From Geomonas subterranea (GTDB lineage: Bacteria; Desulfobacterota; Desulfuromonadia; Geobacterales; Geobacteraceae): a stretch of 64,000 nucleotides of DNA. The DNA lies in contig NZ_CP077683.1 in assembly GCF_019063845.1 (NCBI RefSeq), forward strand, positions 4,652,001-4,716,000, written 5' to 3'. The notes below the pieces were generated by a model. That model was not told the DNA's origin. It was given only the letters and a program-made list of their open reading frames with translations, and made no database searches. This document shows, in pieces, positions 1 through 8,211 of the stretch (position 1 is its first letter; the number at the start of each line of letters is the position of its first letter). A program made the position numbers and the translations under genes.

Positions 1-562
1 CGCGGCCACCAAGAAAGCCAACGAGCTGATGGCCCACACCTACTCGAGCCTCTACGGCATACCCACCACGGGGCTGCGCTTCTTCACGGTGTACGGACCC
101 TGGGGACGCCCGGACATGGCGCTCTTTTTGTTCACCAAGGCGATCATCGAGGGGCGTCCCATCGACGTCTTCAACTACGGCAAGATGCAGCGCGACTTCA
201 CCTACATCGACGACATCGTCGAAGGGGTCACCCGCGTCATCGACCGCGTCCCGGAGAAGGATGGCTCCTGGAGCGGCGCCCATCCCGACCCGGGGACGAG
301 CTACGCCCCGTACAAGATCTACAACATCGGCAACAACAATCCGGTTGAACTGCTGCGCTTCATCGAGGTGCTGGAGCAGGCCCTGGGGAAGGAAGCGCAG
401 AAGAACCTGCTCCCGATCCAGGCCGGCGACGTTCCGGCCACCTATGCCGACGTCGACGACCTGATGCGGGACGTCGGGTTCCGCCCCGCCACCTCCATCG
501 AGGACGGCGTCAACCGCTTCGTCGCCTGGTATCGCGAGTTCTACGGGGGACAAGGCCTGTAA
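1..562 (+). CDS. NAD-dependent epimerase, probable UDP-glucuronate 4-epimerase (5' truncated by window)
   Basis: C-terminal 186 codons of an extended short-chain dehydrogenase/reductase; the frame is open from base 2, so the Rossmann fold and the start lie outside the window. The first visible residues, [14 protein letters not shown], hold the Lys of the YxxxK catalytic pair (its Tyr is just upstream), and this stretch is typical of UDP-glucuronate 4-epimerases. [16 protein letters not shown] and [13 protein letters not shown] are the substrate-binding and C-terminal signatures of the same family. It would interconvert UDP-glucuronate and UDP-galacturonate in the cytoplasm for surface polysaccharide. 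The hldE, gmd and fcl genes downstream on the same strand support a role in LPS or O-antigen sugars. Family is firm; exact sugar is inferred. Confidence 0.88.
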   Translation, partial: AATKKANELMAHTYSSLYGIPTTGLRFFTVYGPWGRPDMALFLFTKAIIEGRPIDVFNYGKMQRDFTYIDDIVEGVTRVIDRVPEKDGSWSGAHPDPGTSYAPYKIYNIGNNNPVELLRFIEVLEQALGKEAQKNLLPIQAGDVPATYADVDDLMRDVGFRPATSIEDGVNRFVAWYREFYGGQGL

Positions 563-603
563 CAGGCGCCCCCAATCGGCAAGCTCTCCAGTTTCCTCTC
601 CAA

Positions 604-699
604 CACCCTCTCCCCCCGGGAGAGGGTGCCCGAAGGGTGGGTGGGGGGCTTTTGAAGCTGGAATGCCCTCACCCTGGCCCTCTCCCGGAGGGAGAGGGG
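604..699. repeat. GC-rich intergenic palindromes, CCCTCTCCC family (copy 1)
   Basis: Two imperfect palindromes in a 182-base gap: CACCCTCTC at 604-612 pairs with GAGAGGGTG at 620-628, and CCCTCTCCC at 678-686 pairs with GGAGAGGG near 691-698. The same element type recurs near 17165, 19555, 40868 and 57665. Read through, it gives the peptide PHPGPLPEGEG, which wrongly extends the next gene's frame upstream. It may act as a transcript-end hairpin for the epimerase. Confidence 0.7.
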
Positions 700-744
700 A
701 TGCTGGATATTTACACCACCAAACACGCTGCAGAAAGGATCGCT

Positions 745-1701
745 GTGAAATACCGGCCACTCGATTTTTCTGGTGTCAGCACCTACCCGATAGCATCCCG
801 CAAGAACAAGATGAACGTGCAGGAGCACTTCGCCAAGCCGGTTAGGCCCGGCATGACCGTTGCCGAACTCCTCGCCGCCATGCCCGACCAACTCGGCTCG
901 CAGGCCCTGAACGGCGTCATCGACGCCGTCGTCGCCGCCCGCGCCAAGGGAAAGCCTGTGGTCCTGGCCATGGGGGGGCACGTGATCAAGTGCGGGCTCC
1001 AGCCGGTGCTCAAAGCCCTGATCGACGCCGGCGTCGTTACCGCCGTGGCGCTCAACGGTTCCGGCTCCATCCACGATTTCGAGATCGCCCTGATCGGGGC
1101 CACCAGCGAGGATGTGGGGGCCGTCCTTCACGCCGGCAACTTCGGCATGGCCGAGGAGACCGGGGCCCAGATCAACGAAGCGCTGAAGCAGGGCGTCGCG
1201 AAGGGGCTCGGGCACGGCGAGGCGCTGGGGCGTATGATACTGGAGCGCGAGCTGCCGTATCGGGAGCAGAGCCTGATGGCGGCGTGCGTGCAGAAGGGGA
1301 TCCCGGTCACCGTGCATGTAGCCATCGGCACCGACATCACCCATCAGCATCCCTCCGCCGACGGCGCCGTCCTGGGAGCCGCGAGCTTCACCGATTTCCG
1401 GATCTTCACCTCCGTCGTGTCCGAGCTCGGTGACGGCGGCGTCTATCTCAACATCGGCAGCGCTGTGCTGCTGCCCGAAGTCTTTCTGAAGGCCCTTTCC
1501 ATCGCGCAGAACCTGGGGCATCACGTCGACCGTTTCACCACCGCCAATTTCGACATGCAGCAGCACTACCGGCCGCTCACCAACGTGGTCAAGCGTCCAA
1601 CCTCGGGCGACAGCCGCGGCTACACCGTCACCGGGCACCATGAAATCATGATCCCGCTCTTGGCGGCGGGGATCATGGATCGGATGGGCACCGCCACTTG
1701 A
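745..1701 (+). CDS. Conserved hypothetical protein, possibly related to the deoxyhypusine synthase fold
   Basis: 318 aa from a GTG start at 745, chosen because AAAGGA sits about 6 bases upstream and because the frame before it only translates an intergenic palindrome. It looks soluble, with no signal peptide or membrane segment. Visible conserved-looking blocks are LAMGGHVIKCGL (around residue 75), ALNGSGSIHDFE (around 105), a long helical middle part, and GTDITHQHPSADGA (around 195) with DGGVYLNIGSAV (around 230). Alternating beta-alpha segments with Gly-rich turns suggest a nucleotide-binding fold. A distant likeness to deoxyhypusine synthase is an impression only. It lies between LPS-sugar genes. 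I cannot assign a reaction. Confidence 0.6.
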   Translation: MKYRPLDFSGVSTYPIASRKNKMNVQEHFAKPVRPGMTVAELLAAMPDQLGSQALNGVIDAVVAARAKGKPVVLAMGGHVIKCGLQPVLKALIDAGVVTAVALNGSGSIHDFEIALIGATSEDVGAVLHAGNFGMAEETGAQINEALKQGVAKGLGHGEALGRMILERELPYREQSLMAACVQKGIPVTVHVAIGTDITHQHPSADGAVLGAASFTDFRIFTSVVSELGDGGVYLNIGSAVLLPEVFLKALSIAQNLGHHVDRFTTANFDMQQHYRPLTNVVKRPTSGDSRGYTVTGHHEIMIPLLAAGIMDRMGTAT

Positions 1702-1714
1702 TTCTGTCGTCCGA

Positions 1715-1742
1715 CCTGTAGGGGCGAATAATCATTCGCCCC
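1715..1742. repeat. REP palindrome (copy 1, upstream of the RAYT gene)
   Basis: CCTGTA followed by GGGGCGAATAATCATTCGCCCC, a near-perfect palindrome centred on the AATAATCATT core. It lies 33 bases before the RAYT start. Other copies: inside the RAYT gene (2084-2111), after it (2332-2359 and 2410-2438), and far away at 18526 and 24714. Confidence 0.85.
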
Positions 1743-1774
1743 CGCCGCAGGCTATTCCACATTTGGAGGTGGCG

Positions 1775-2314
1775 ATGCCCTACGACCCGCACCTGCACCA
1801 TCGCCGCTCGGTTCGCCTGGAGGGCTTCGACTATTCTCAAAATGGCGCGTACTTCGTCACCGTTTGTGCCCATGAAAGACAAACTTTATTCGGTAGATTA
1901 GTGGCGGGCGATGCCGGAGTAACGGTGGAGCTGAGCGAGGCCGGTGCGGCGGCGCAGAGCTGCTGGCTGGAGATACCGCGACATTTCCCACTGGTCACCC
2001 TGGACGCTTTCATCGTCATGCCCGATCATCTGCACGGGATACTGTTCCTGTCGGGGCATGAACAGAGCTCGGGGCGGGTGAGGGGGGCGAATGATTATTC
2101 GCCCCTACAGGGAAACGGGACATCATTGACGGTAGGTTCAGTGGTTAGAGGATTCAAGATTGGTGTAACGAAATGGTTCAAAGAAAACCAACCATGTGCC
2201 GATAAGGTTTGGCAGCGCAGTTACTATGAGCACGTCATCCGAAACGACAACGAGCTGGATCTGGCCCGGCAGTACATACTTGAGAATCCAGCAAAGCTGC
2301 ACGAACACCAATGA
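1775..2314 (+). CDS. REP-associated tyrosine transposase (RAYT, Y1/IS200-like)
   Basis: 179 aa; ATG at 1775 chosen for GGAGG at 1765-1769. A Y1_Tnp-type HUH protein: MPDHLHGIL (around residue 85) carries the His-x-His metal site, and WQRSYYEHVIRN (around 150) holds the nucleophilic Tyr. The family is single-copy and domesticated, has no terminal repeats of its own, and is thought to spread REP palindromes. Here REPs lie on both sides of the gene and one lies inside it (2084-2111), read in frame as ANDYSPLQG between the metal site and the Tyr. The gene interrupts LPS-sugar genes. Both catalytic motifs are intact, so it may be active, but the internal REP lengthens the mid-protein loop. Confidence 0.9.
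   Translation: MPYDPHLHHRRSVRLEGFDYSQNGAYFVTVCAHERQTLFGRLVAGDAGVTVELSEAGAAAQSCWLEIPRHFPLVTLDAFIVMPDHLHGILFLSGHEQSSGRVRGANDYSPLQGNGTSLTVGSVVRGFKIGVTKWFKENQPCADKVWQRSYYEHVIRNDNELDLARQYILENPAKLHEHQ
2084..2111. repeat. REP palindrome inside the RAYT coding sequence
   Basis: GGGGCGAATGATTATTCGCCCC plus the TACAGG flank, in the opposite orientation to the copies at 1715, 2332 and 2410. It keeps the reading frame. Confidence 0.85.
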
Positions 2315-2443
2315 CGTTGCAACGGGCTACACCTGTAGGGGCGAATAATCATTCGCCCTGCCAACCCCGCAAGGCTGCATGAACACCAATGACGCTGCAA
2401 CGGGCTGCACCTGTAGGGGCGAATAATAATTCGCCCTGTCCAC
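2288..2443. repeat. 78-bp tandem duplication: RAYT 3' end plus REP
   Basis: Bases 2288-2365 and 2366-2443 are two direct copies at a 78-bp period, differing at a few positions. Each holds a gcaa(a/g)gctgca segment, the gaacaccaatgacg segment that contains the RAYT stop codon in the first copy, and one REP palindrome (2332-2359 and 2410-2438). The second copy repeats the last codons of the RAYT as non-coding sequence just before hldE. Confidence 0.8.
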
Positions 2444-2469
2444 CGCCCCAAGCACCATCAGGAGAACCC

Positions 2470-3933
2470 ATGGATAGGCGAGAAGTTGAATCCTTTTTCG
2501 AGCGTGCCGCCTCGGTGCGCGCCCTCGTCGTCGGCGATCTGATGCTGGACGAATACCTCTGGGGACGGGCGGAACGGATCTCGCCGGAAGCGCCGGTGCA
2601 GGTGGTCGAGGTGGCGCGCGAGGACCTGCGCCTGGGGGGCGCGGGCAACGTGGTCAACAACTTGGCCGCCCTTGGCTGCCGGGTGTCGGTCGGCTCGGTC
2701 ATCGGCACGGACGAAGACGGCCAGATCCTGCGCCACGCCCTCGCGGAAAAAGGGGCAGGTGTCGAAGGGCTGGTCGAGGACCCGGAACGGACCACCAGCA
2801 AGAAGACCCGCGTCATCGCCGCCAACCAGCAGATCGTCCGGATCGACCGGGAGATGCGCTCTTCCATCGGCGCTGGCACCGAAAAGGCGCTCACCGACTA
2901 CCTCCTCGCCCACCTGGGCGAGTTCGACGTGGTGGTGGTCTCGGACTACCTGAAGGGGGTCTTGACCCCGGCGCTTCTCGCCGCGCTCTGCCGCAAAGGG
3001 CGCGAACTGGGCGTGCCGGTGGTGGTCGACCCCAAAGGCGACGACTTCGCCAAGTATCGCGGAGCCACGGTGCTCACCCCCAACCGCAAGGAGGCGGAGG
3101 TCGCCTCGGGAACCGCCATCACCGACCAGGCCTCGCTGGAACTGGCCGCGGCCGACATCCTCTCCAAGCTGGAACTCGACGCGCTCCTCATCACCCGCAG
3201 CGAGGCGGGGATGTCGCTTTTCCCCGCACAGGGGGAGGCGGTGCACATCCCGACCGTCGCCCGCGAGGTGTTCGACGTGACCGGCGCCGGCGACACCGTC
3301 ATCTCGGTCCTCTCCCTGGGGCTGGCCTGCGGACTCGCCCTCGCGGACGCCGCCTGGGTGGCCAACGTGGCGGCCGGAATCGTCGTCGGCAAACTCGGCA
3401 CCTCCACGGTTTCACCGCGCGAGATCATCGCGGAGGTGGGGCACTCCCTGCGCGACAGCGATTCGAAGATCAAGAACCTGGATGTCCTGACCCACCTGAT
3501 CACCCGGGAACGCGCCCGGGGGAAGGAGGTGGTCTTCACCAACGGCTGCTTCGACCTGTTGCACGTGGGGCACGTGAAATACCTGCAGAAGGCGCGGGAG
3601 CTCGGCGACCTCCTGGTGGTCGGGCTCAATACCGACGATTCGGTGCGCCGGCTCAAGGGGGAGGGGAGGCCGCTCATCGAGGAGAAGGAGCGGGCGCACA
3701 TCCTGGCGGCGCTTGGGTGCGTCGACTACGTGGTGCTCTTCGACGAGGACACCCCGCTTCGGCTGATCGAGGCGCTTCGCCCGTCCATCCTGGTCAAGGG
3801 GGGGGATTACAGCATCGACCAGGTGGTGGGGCGCGAACTGGTTGAAGCCATGGGAGGGAGGGTCGCCCTGATCGAGTTCGTGGACGGCCGGTCCACCAGC
3901 CGCATCATCGACAAGATCCTCTCTACAAAATAA
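2470..3933 (+). CDS. hldE: Bifunctional heptose 7-phosphate kinase / heptose 1-phosphate adenylyltransferase
   Basis: 487 aa, close to the usual ~475. ATG at 2470 chosen for AGGAG at 2459-2463; the longer upstream frame only reads through a REP. The N-terminal PfkB-type ribokinase domain (to about residue 330) has [11 protein letters not shown] near 58 and the anion-hole/catalytic VTGAGDT near 275. The C-terminal cytidylyltransferase-like domain begins near 345 with [13 protein letters not shown], which carries the HxGH motif. It makes ADP-heptose precursor: phosphorylation of heptose 7-phosphate at C1, then, after a separate phosphatase, adenylylation. That feeds LPS inner core. Cytoplasmic. 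gmd and fcl follow on the same strand. Confidence 0.96.
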   Translation: MDRREVESFFERAASVRALVVGDLMLDEYLWGRAERISPEAPVQVVEVAREDLRLGGAGNVVNNLAALGCRVSVGSVIGTDEDGQILRHALAEKGAGVEGLVEDPERTTSKKTRVIAANQQIVRIDREMRSSIGAGTEKALTDYLLAHLGEFDVVVVSDYLKGVLTPALLAALCRKGRELGVPVVVDPKGDDFAKYRGATVLTPNRKEAEVASGTAITDQASLELAAADILSKLELDALLITRSEAGMSLFPAQGEAVHIPTVAREVFDVTGAGDTVISVLSLGLACGLALADAAWVANVAAGIVVGKLGTSTVSPREIIAEVGHSLRDSDSKIKNLDVLTHLITRERARGKEVVFTNGCFDLLHVGHVKYLQKARELGDLLVVGLNTDDSVRRLKGEGRPLIEEKERAHILAALGCVDYVVLFDEDTPLRLIEALRPSILVKGGDYSIDQVVGRELVEAMGGRVALIEFVDGRSTSRIIDKILSTK

Positions 3934-4006
3934 AGTTTCGACCGCACCGGTTGCCATACGGCCGCTGCATGTTATTCATTGTTGGATCAAATTTTATGGA
4001 GGCCTC

Positions 4007-5059
4007 ATGAAGAAGGCATTTATCACCGGCATCACCGGGCAGGATGGATCCTACCTCGCTGAACTCCTGCTTTCCAAGGGGTACGAGGTGCACGGCATGA
4101 TCCGCCGCTCCTCCTCCTTCAACACCGGCCGGATCGATCACATCTACCGCGACCCGCACGAGGCGGACACGCGGCTGTTCCTCCATTACGGCGACCTCAA
4201 CGACGCCAGCTCGGTTAACCGCCTGCTGCGGGAGATCCATCCCGACGAGATCTACAACCTGGGCGCCCAGAGCCACGTCCGGGTCTCCTTCGACGTCCCG
4301 GAGTACACCGGGGAGGTGGACGCCCTGGGGACGGTGCGCATCCTGGAGGGGATCCAGGAGGCGGGAATCACGACCCGCTTCTACCAGGCCTCCTCTTCCG
4401 AGCTTTACGGCAAGGTGCTGGAGACGCCGCAGAAGGAGACCACCCCCTTCTACCCCCGCTCCCCGTACGCCTGCGCCAAGGCCTATGCCTTCTACATCAC
4501 GGTGAACTACCGGGAAAGCTACAACATGTTCGCCTGCAACGGCATCCTCTTCAACCACGAGTCCCCGCGCCGCGGCGAGACCTTCGTGACCAGGAAGATC
4601 ACCCGCGCCGCAGCGCGCATCAAGCTGGGGCTGCAGGACCGTCTCTACCTGGGTAACCTGGAGGCGAAGAGGGACTGGGGGTTCGCGGGCGACTACGTCG
4701 AGGCGATGTGGCGCATGCTCCAGGCTGACCACGCCGACGATTACGTGGTGGCGACGGGCGAGACCCACAGCGTCAGGGAGTTCGCCGAGCAGGTCTTCGC
4801 GAGCCTCGGCATGCAGCTCGCCTGGAAGGGGGAGGGGGAGCGGGAGCAGGGGGTCGACGTCAAAAGCGGCAAGACCCTGATCGAGATCGACCCGCGCTAC
4901 TTCCGCCCCGCGGAGGTCGATCTGCTGCTGGGGGACGCCACCAAGGCCAGGCGCGAACTGGGGTGGGAGCCAAAGACGACCTTCCCGCAACTGGTCAAAA
5001 TGATGACCGATTCCGACCTCGCCATCGCCGAAAGGGAGTTGAGAGCCGATGGAAAATAA
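4007..5059 (+). CDS. gmd: GDP-mannose 4,6-dehydratase
   Basis: 350 aa; ATG at 4007 preceded by GGAGG. Extended SDR: the NADP-binding [12 protein letters not shown] is at residues 8-19, the catalytic YACAKAYAF (YxxxK) near 157, and [15 protein letters not shown] near 185 is a hallmark of GDP-mannose dehydratases. It converts GDP-D-mannose to GDP-4-keto-6-deoxy-mannose. The start of fcl overlaps its last 11 bases, so the two steps to GDP-L-fucose are translationally coupled. Cytoplasmic; it supplies 6-deoxyhexose for O-antigen or capsule. Confidence 0.97.
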   Translation: MKKAFITGITGQDGSYLAELLLSKGYEVHGMIRRSSSFNTGRIDHIYRDPHEADTRLFLHYGDLNDASSVNRLLREIHPDEIYNLGAQSHVRVSFDVPEYTGEVDALGTVRILEGIQEAGITTRFYQASSSELYGKVLETPQKETTPFYPRSPYACAKAYAFYITVNYRESYNMFACNGILFNHESPRRGETFVTRKITRAAARIKLGLQDRLYLGNLEAKRDWGFAGDYVEAMWRMLQADHADDYVVATGETHSVREFAEQVFASLGMQLAWKGEGEREQGVDVKSGKTLIEIDPRYFRPAEVDLLLGDATKARRELGWEPKTTFPQLVKMMTDSDLAIAERELRADGK

Positions 5060-5978
5060 CGCCAGGATCTTCGTGGCCGGACACCGCGGCCTGGTCGGTT
5101 CCGCCCTGGTGCGGGAGCTGGAGCGCGAGGGATACGGCAACCTCGTGCTGCGCAAGAGCTCGGAGCTCGACTTGCGGGACCAGGCCGCGACGCGGGCCTT
5201 CTTCGAGGCCGAGCGTCCGGAGTACGTGTTCCTGGCGGCGGCCAAGGTGGGGGGCATCGTCGCCAATGACAGCTTTCCCGCCGAGTTCATCTACGACAAC
5301 CTGATGATCCAGAACAACGTGCTGCACTCGAGCTACCTCGCCGGGGTGAAGAAGCTGCTGCTCCTGGGCTCCACCTGCATCTATCCGAAGCTCGCGCCGC
5401 AGCCGATCAAGGAGGAGGCCCTGCTCACCGGGCCCCTCGAGCCGACCAACGAGCCCTACGCCATCGCCAAGATCGCCGGCATCAAGATGTGCCAGTCCTA
5501 CAACCGCCAGTACGGGACCCGCTTCATCTGCGCCATGCCCACCAACCTCTACGGCCCCAACGACAACTTCGACCTCACCACCTCACACGTCCTTCCCGCC
5601 CTGATCCGCAGGTTCCACGAGGCGAAGGGCGCGGGCGCTGAAAGCGTCACCATCTGGGGAACGGGGACCCCGTACCGCGAGTTCGTGCACGTGGACGACG
5701 TGGCCGGCGCCTCCCTTTTCCTGATGCGGCATTACGAGGGGTGGGACCCGGTCAACGTGGGGAGCGGCCAGGAACTCTCCATCGCCGACCTGGCGCAGAC
5801 CATCGCGGCGGTGGTCGGCTTTTCCGGGGAGATCCGCTTCGACACTTCCAAGCCCGACGGCACCCCCAGAAAGCTCAGCGACGTGAGCCGCATCCACGAG
5901 CTGGGGTGGCGGCACAAAATCGAACTCGACCAGGGGCTCAGAGACACCTACGCCTGGTACCTCGCCAACCGCTGCTGA
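5049..5978 (+). CDS. fcl: GDP-L-fucose synthase
   Basis: 309 aa, normal length. [14 protein letters not shown] near residue 11 is the NADPH-binding loop; [14 protein letters not shown] (Cys near 108) and [16 protein letters not shown] (YxxxK, near 138) are diagnostic of the epimerase/reductase. It converts GDP-4-keto-6-deoxymannose to GDP-L-fucose and overlaps gmd by 11 bases. A strong hairpin at 6010-6041 closes this unit. Confidence 0.97.
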   Translation: MENNARIFVAGHRGLVGSALVRELEREGYGNLVLRKSSELDLRDQAATRAFFEAERPEYVFLAAAKVGGIVANDSFPAEFIYDNLMIQNNVLHSSYLAGVKKLLLLGSTCIYPKLAPQPIKEEALLTGPLEPTNEPYAIAKIAGIKMCQSYNRQYGTRFICAMPTNLYGPNDNFDLTTSHVLPALIRRFHEAKGAGAESVTIWGTGTPYREFVHVDDVAGASLFLMRHYEGWDPVNVGSGQELSIADLAQTIAAVVGFSGEIRFDTSKPDGTPRKLSDVSRIHELGWRHKIELDQGLRDTYAWYLANRC

Positions 5979-6009
5979 TTCCGTATCCTTTCCCGACAGG
6001 CCCGGACGC

Positions 6010-6041
6010 CGCCGGTCCCGTTTTTCGAGCCGGGACCGGCG
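6010..6041 (+). terminator. Hairpin after fcl
   Basis: CGCCGGTCCCG at 6010-6020 pairs with CGGGACCGGCG at 6031-6041, an 11-bp perfect stem with a T-rich loop. No clear T-tract follows, so it may be a partial or Rho-assisted terminator. Confidence 0.55.
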
Positions 6042-6142
6042 ACGCATTAAGCTGCCGAATTCTCATGAATTCCTTGCCCAAATGTTGTTTTTTGTCTTCT
6101 TCAATCTTTGTGCCAAAAATTTCGAAGCGCACCAAAATGCGC

Positions 6143-6171
6143 TTTACAGTGAATTTTTTAGATGCTATACT
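6143..6171 (+). promoter_or_regulatory. Sigma-70-type promoter upstream of lptC
   Basis: TTTACA at 6143-6148, a 17-base spacer, TATACT at 6166-6171. The predicted transcription start (about 6178) is only about 6 bases before the lptC ATG at 6184, so a near-leaderless message is expected. Confidence 0.55.
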
Positions 6172-6183
6172 TCCAGCGAAATC

Positions 6184-6756
6184 ATGCATAACTTCAATAA
6201 TTTCAAGCGATTCCTCGGCGTTCTGGCAGTTGTCGCCTCCCTGTTGGTGGTTGCCACCATACTCTTCCGCATGCAGCAGGAAGTGGCCCCGAAACTGTCG
6301 GTGCGCAAGCTTCCCCTCCAGGTGGATGTTTCCCTGCAAAAGTTCCATTACACGGAAACCAAACAGGGGATCAAGCGTTGGGAGTTGACGGCGGAACGGG
6401 CCGACTATAACAAGCAGGCCGACATCTCCTACCTCTCAGGCGTCATCATGCTGGTGCATGGCGCGGGCGGGGTTGGCGATCTGCAGATCACGGCGCAGCG
6501 CGCCGAATACCACAACGGCACCAGGGACGTCGTTCTGACCGGCGACGTGCGGGGGAAGAGCAGCAAGGGGTACCAGTTCTTCGCCCCCCGCGTCGATTAC
6601 GTCGCGGCGCGTTCGCTGCTGAAAAGCTCCGAGCGGGTCAGGATGACGGACATCGGAAGTGAACTGGAAGGGACAGGTATGGAGTACTACACGCAGACTC
6701 GGAAGTTCAAGTTGCTGAAGGACGTAAGCGCCGTGTACCGGCAGGGGGGGGAGTGA
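6184..6756 (+). CDS. lptC: LPS export ABC transporter periplasmic protein LptC
   Basis: 190 aa from ATG 6184, chosen because one membrane anchor (FLGVLAVVASLLVVATIL, residues 9-26) follows at once. Upstream in-frame codons would lengthen the N-terminus without sense and would lie before the predicted transcription start. The rest is periplasmic beta-jellyroll, with WELTAERADY and YHNGTRDVVLTGDV matching the LptC/LptA fold. The protein would take LPS from the LptBFG complex and pass it to LptA. No good ribosome-binding site is visible, in line with the near-leaderless promoter. Its TGA overlaps the ATG of lptA. Confidence 0.88.
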   Translation: MHNFNNFKRFLGVLAVVASLLVVATILFRMQQEVAPKLSVRKLPLQVDVSLQKFHYTETKQGIKRWELTAERADYNKQADISYLSGVIMLVHGAGGVGDLQITAQRAEYHNGTRDVVLTGDVRGKSSKGYQFFAPRVDYVAARSLLKSSERVRMTDIGSELEGTGMEYYTQTRKFKLLKDVSAVYRQGGE

Positions 6757-7247
6757 TGCGCCGTATCGTCTCCTGTCTCGCTCTGCTGCTCGCTTTGGCG
6801 ACGGCGGGCAACGCCGCGCAGGGCGGCGCCAACAAAGAGCCATTAAAGATAAAGTCGGACACCCTCAATACCGATAACGACAAGAAGACCGCGATCTTCG
6901 AGGGGAAGGTGGTTGCCCGCCAGGGTGACATGACCCTGTACACGGACCGCCTGGTGGTCTCGTACAGCGGCCCCAACAACGAGGTGTCGCAGGTCGAGGC
7001 GTTCGGCAACGTGCGCATCGTCCAGGAGGAGCGCCAGGCGACCGGAGCCCACGGGGTGTACGATCCCAAGCTGGCGCGCATCATCCTGGACGGCAACCCC
7101 AAGGTGGTATCGGGCGAGGACGTGGTGACCGGCAGGATCATCACCTACTACGTCAACGAGCAGAAGAGCGTGGTTACCAGCGGCCCCAAGGAACGGGTGG
7201 AAGCGGTCATCCATCCGGGAGGAAAGAATGCCGGTGCCAAACCGTAG
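6756..7247 (+). CDS. lptA: LPS transport periplasmic protein LptA
   Basis: 163 aa; ATG 6756 overlaps the lptC stop (TGATG), though a GTG three bases earlier is also in frame. A signal peptide ([19 protein letters not shown]) is followed by an OstA-like domain: [23 protein letters not shown], then beta strands ending in [18 protein letters not shown]. It would bridge LptC to the outer-membrane LptD as a beta-jellyroll filament. lptB begins 20 bases before its stop, so translation is coupled. Confidence 0.93.
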   Translation: MRRIVSCLALLLALATAGNAAQGGANKEPLKIKSDTLNTDNDKKTAIFEGKVVARQGDMTLYTDRLVVSYSGPNNEVSQVEAFGNVRIVQEERQATGAHGVYDPKLARIILDGNPKVVSGEDVVTGRIITYYVNEQKSVVTSGPKERVEAVIHPGGKNAGAKP

Positions 7248-7965
7248 CACCCTCTACACCAAGGGGCTTCAGAAGGGGTTCAACAAGCGCATGGTGGTGA
7301 AGGGAGTGGACCTGGAGATCTCCTCGGGAGAGGTGATCGGGCTGCTTGGTCCCAACGGCGCAGGCAAGACCACCACCTTCTACATGGTGGTGGGGCTCAC
7401 CCGCCCGGACCAGGGCGAGGTCTTCCTGGACGGGGACCCGATCACCGGGCTTCCCATGTACCAAAGGGCCCGCCGCGGCATCAGCTATCTCCCCCAGGAG
7501 CCGTCGGTGTTCCGGCGCCTCACCGTGCGGGACAACCTCCTCGCCGTGCTGGAGACCATGGAACTCGAACCGGTGCGGCGCAGAGAGCGGGTCGAGGAAC
7601 TGCTGGCGGAGTTCCGCATCGAACACATCGCCGGGAGCCGCGGCTACGCGCTTTCCGGCGGGGAGAGACGCCGCGTCGAGATCGCCCGGGCGCTGGCCAC
7701 CGATCCGAGCTTCATACTGCTGGACGAGCCGTTCGCCGGCATCGACCCCATTGCCGTGATCGATATCCAGAACATCATCACGGCGCTGAAGGGGAAGGGA
7801 CTCGGGGTGCTGATCTCGGACCACAACGTCCGCGAGACCCTGGGTGTATGCGACAAGGCCTACATCATGAACGCCGGCGAGGTGCTCGAAGTGGGCGATC
7901 CCGTGCAGATTTCACAGAGCAAAAAGGCGCGTGAAATCTATCTGGGAGACAAATTCAGGCTGTAA
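7228..7965 (+). CDS. lptB: LPS export ABC transporter ATP-binding protein
   Basis: 245 aa, full length. Walker [12 protein letters not shown] near residue 41, Q-loop YLPQEPSVF near 89, ABC signature [10 protein letters not shown] near 141, Walker [14 protein letters not shown] near 160, H-loop ISDHNVRE near 194. It powers LPS extraction from the inner membrane with LptFG, which are not in this window. The order lptC-lptA-lptB-rpoN is the classic sigma-54 neighbourhood. Confidence 0.97.
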   Translation: MPVPNRSTLYTKGLQKGFNKRMVVKGVDLEISSGEVIGLLGPNGAGKTTTFYMVVGLTRPDQGEVFLDGDPITGLPMYQRARRGISYLPQEPSVFRRLTVRDNLLAVLETMELEPVRRRERVEELLAEFRIEHIAGSRGYALSGGERRRVEIARALATDPSFILLDEPFAGIDPIAVIDIQNIITALKGKGLGVLISDHNVRETLGVCDKAYIMNAGEVLEVGDPVQISQSKKAREIYLGDKFRL

Positions 7966-7974
7966 AGAAAAAAG

Positions 7975-8007
7975 ACGTTCTATGTTCCAGGATCCACGTT
8001 CTACGTT
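7975..8007. repeat. GTTCTA-type repeat after lptB
   Basis: Two spaced copies of ACGTTCTA with GTTCCAGGATCC between them. It is complementary to the AGAACGTAGAAC run at 8156-8188, so the two could pair across the lptB-rpoN gap. Confidence 0.5.
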
Positions 8008-8046
8008 AAAATGCGAAATCGAGTCGCCAAAGTTTGTTGCCCGCGC

Positions 8047-8052
8047 TATAAT
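8047..8052 (+). promoter_or_regulatory. Candidate -10 box for rpoN
   Basis: A perfect TATAAT at 8047-8052 about 160 bases before rpoN; no good -35 box at the usual distance. Confidence 0.3.
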
Positions 8053-8155
8053 GAGAACAAAGAGAACAGGTACTCCATGAACATCGGGAAATTCAATTCT
8101 CACACAGCACGCGCCCTCGTCAATTACACGGTTTTTCAACAGGTTTCCGTTTTTC

Positions 8156-8188
8156 AGCGTAGAACATAGAACGTAGAACGCAGAACGG
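8156..8188. repeat. Direct AGAAC-G/A-TAGAAC repeats before rpoN
   Basis: Four copies of a 9-10-base GTAGAAC/GCAGAAC unit run in tandem just before the rpoN ribosome-binding site. They are the reverse complement of the element at 7975-8007, forming a long-range inverted repeat around the candidate rpoN -10 box. Confidence 0.5.
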
Positions 8189-8211
8189 TTTTCAAGGGTT
8201 TGTGAGGACTT

